Positions 61,101 to 64,000 of a DNA stretch of 64,000 nucleotides are shown here, piece after piece. The notes below the pieces were generated by a model. That model saw only the letters and a program-made list of their open reading frames with translations. It was not told where the DNA came from and searched no databases. Origin of the DNA: Adineta ricciae (Eukaryota; Rotifera; Eurotatoria; Adinetida; Adinetidae); contig CAJNOJ010000083.1 of NCBI GenBank assembly GCA_905250025.1, positions 1 to 64,000 of the forward strand, written 5' to 3'. Position numbers and translations under genes: made by a program. Positions within the stretch are counted from its first letter, which is position 1; each line of letters begins with the position of its first letter.

Positions 61101-61197
61101 CTTCTAATCGTTCGAGTTCGTCAGGTGTAAATGTCGAGAAATCAGGAGATGGTAATCGACTAGATGTATCAGTAGACGCTGTCGCTTTAGGCTGCAT
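55182..61197 (-). CDS. RIMS: RIM (Rab3-interacting molecule) presynaptic active-zone scaffold
   Basis: RIM tethers synaptic vesicles (through Rab3) and calcium channels at the active zone. Eight exons on the minus strand (60687-61197, 59476-60359, 58144-59051, 57706-58046, 57226-57651, 55587-57084, 55414-55526, 55182-55354) give about 1617 residues. The N-terminus has the Rab-binding helical region (FTPDELERLEDVLQKQVL) and a FYVE-like zinc finger with Cys pairs CYIC, CADC, CRRC and CRMC (about 95-160). A long disordered stretch follows. The PDZ domain (about 868-935) has LGMRIVGGQ and GCFVTNLLHGGPADVQG. The first C2 domain (from about 1033) has LTIIQAGNLPL and WYELRD. The second (about 1460-1605) has GQIQLGL, PDTYVKTYL and LAWYKLF. 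Order and content match RIM1/2 exactly. Exon 1 could extend upstream; start chosen at the first in-frame ATG. Confidence 0.92.
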
Positions 61198-63780
<2,583 letters not shown>

Positions 63781-64000
63781 TATCAGTGTTTTGTCTTTGT
63801 GAAGAAAAAGTCTAGAAAAAATGAAGAACGTTTTTTGTCTGTGCTTTCCTTTTTTTTTCTTGTTATTTTATTGTCCTAGTCGGAAATAAAAGTTCCAAAA
63901 CATCATTGTTGTACATGTAACGTGTATATGAATTTGTATGCAAAGTCAGATGTCAAAGGTGTTTGTTTTTTCATTTTATGTTTGTTTTTTTCTGGTATTG
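63781..64000. other. NUDT21 3' flank
   Basis: T-rich sequence with AATAAA at 63885-63890 and TGTAC/TGTAA downstream. Nothing coding to the window end. Confidence 0.6.

Overview
The window is nuclear DNA of a small, compact animal genome. It is AT-rich, and I can model 23 protein-coding genes on both strands. Nearly all introns are GT-AG, and most are only 45-75 bp long. The gene content is animal-specific: a BCL9 Wnt co-activator, fuseless, RIM, a DPP6/10-like protein, RasGRP, geminin, NEK11 and BORCS8. The intronless gene that joins an ADP-ribosyltransferase domain to kinesin-light-chain-type TPRs, the tiny introns, and AG acceptors sitting right at start codons (as expected with spliced-leader trans-splicing) all point to a bdelloid rotifer such as Adineta or Rotaria. 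That placement is inference from style and content, not a database result.

Layout. 1-17 kb (+): BCL9/legless-like; a Myt1 inhibitory kinase; a fuseless-like multi-pass membrane protein with a CRE-rich upstream region; a short DEP-only DEPDC1-like protein; and a group II PLP amino-acid decarboxylase with an acidic insert. 18-31 kb (+): a catalytically dead DPP6/10-like protein with a 2.2 kb first intron that may hold a second first exon, then RasGRP. 31.6-42 kb: a kinase-only TTK/Mps1-like gene (-); two Rap1-like GTPases in tandem (+); then four minus-strand genes packed 30, 139 and 137 bp apart (two FG-less Nup62-like coiled-coil proteins and two pyruvate dehydrogenase kinases). 42.8-50.7 kb (+): NEK11; a 528-bp palindromic hAT-like foldback element with an intact 8-bp target duplication; a small membrane protein; a coiled-coil protein; and geminin copy A. 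50.8-64 kb: the ART-TPR gene (-); geminin copy B (-), head-to-head with BORCS8 (+); a long RIM gene (-); and NUDT21/CFIm25 (+).

Two functional themes recur. One is presynaptic and neuronal signalling: RIM, fuseless, DPP6/10, the decarboxylase, RasGRP and its probable target Rap1. The other is cell-cycle control: Myt1, TTK-like, NEK11, two geminins and DEPDC1-like. Animal gene neighbourhoods rarely reflect shared pathways, so I read this as coincidence. The minus-strand cluster at 36.2-41.9 kb is the exception, because its spacing looks like a polycistronic unit.

Coding spans run from start codon to stop codon, introns included. Splice sites were placed by eye from GT-AG signals, reading frame and remembered family conservation. 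Expect errors of a base or two at some internal boundaries, and larger doubt at 5' ends, because untranslated and trans-spliced leaders cannot be proved from DNA alone.
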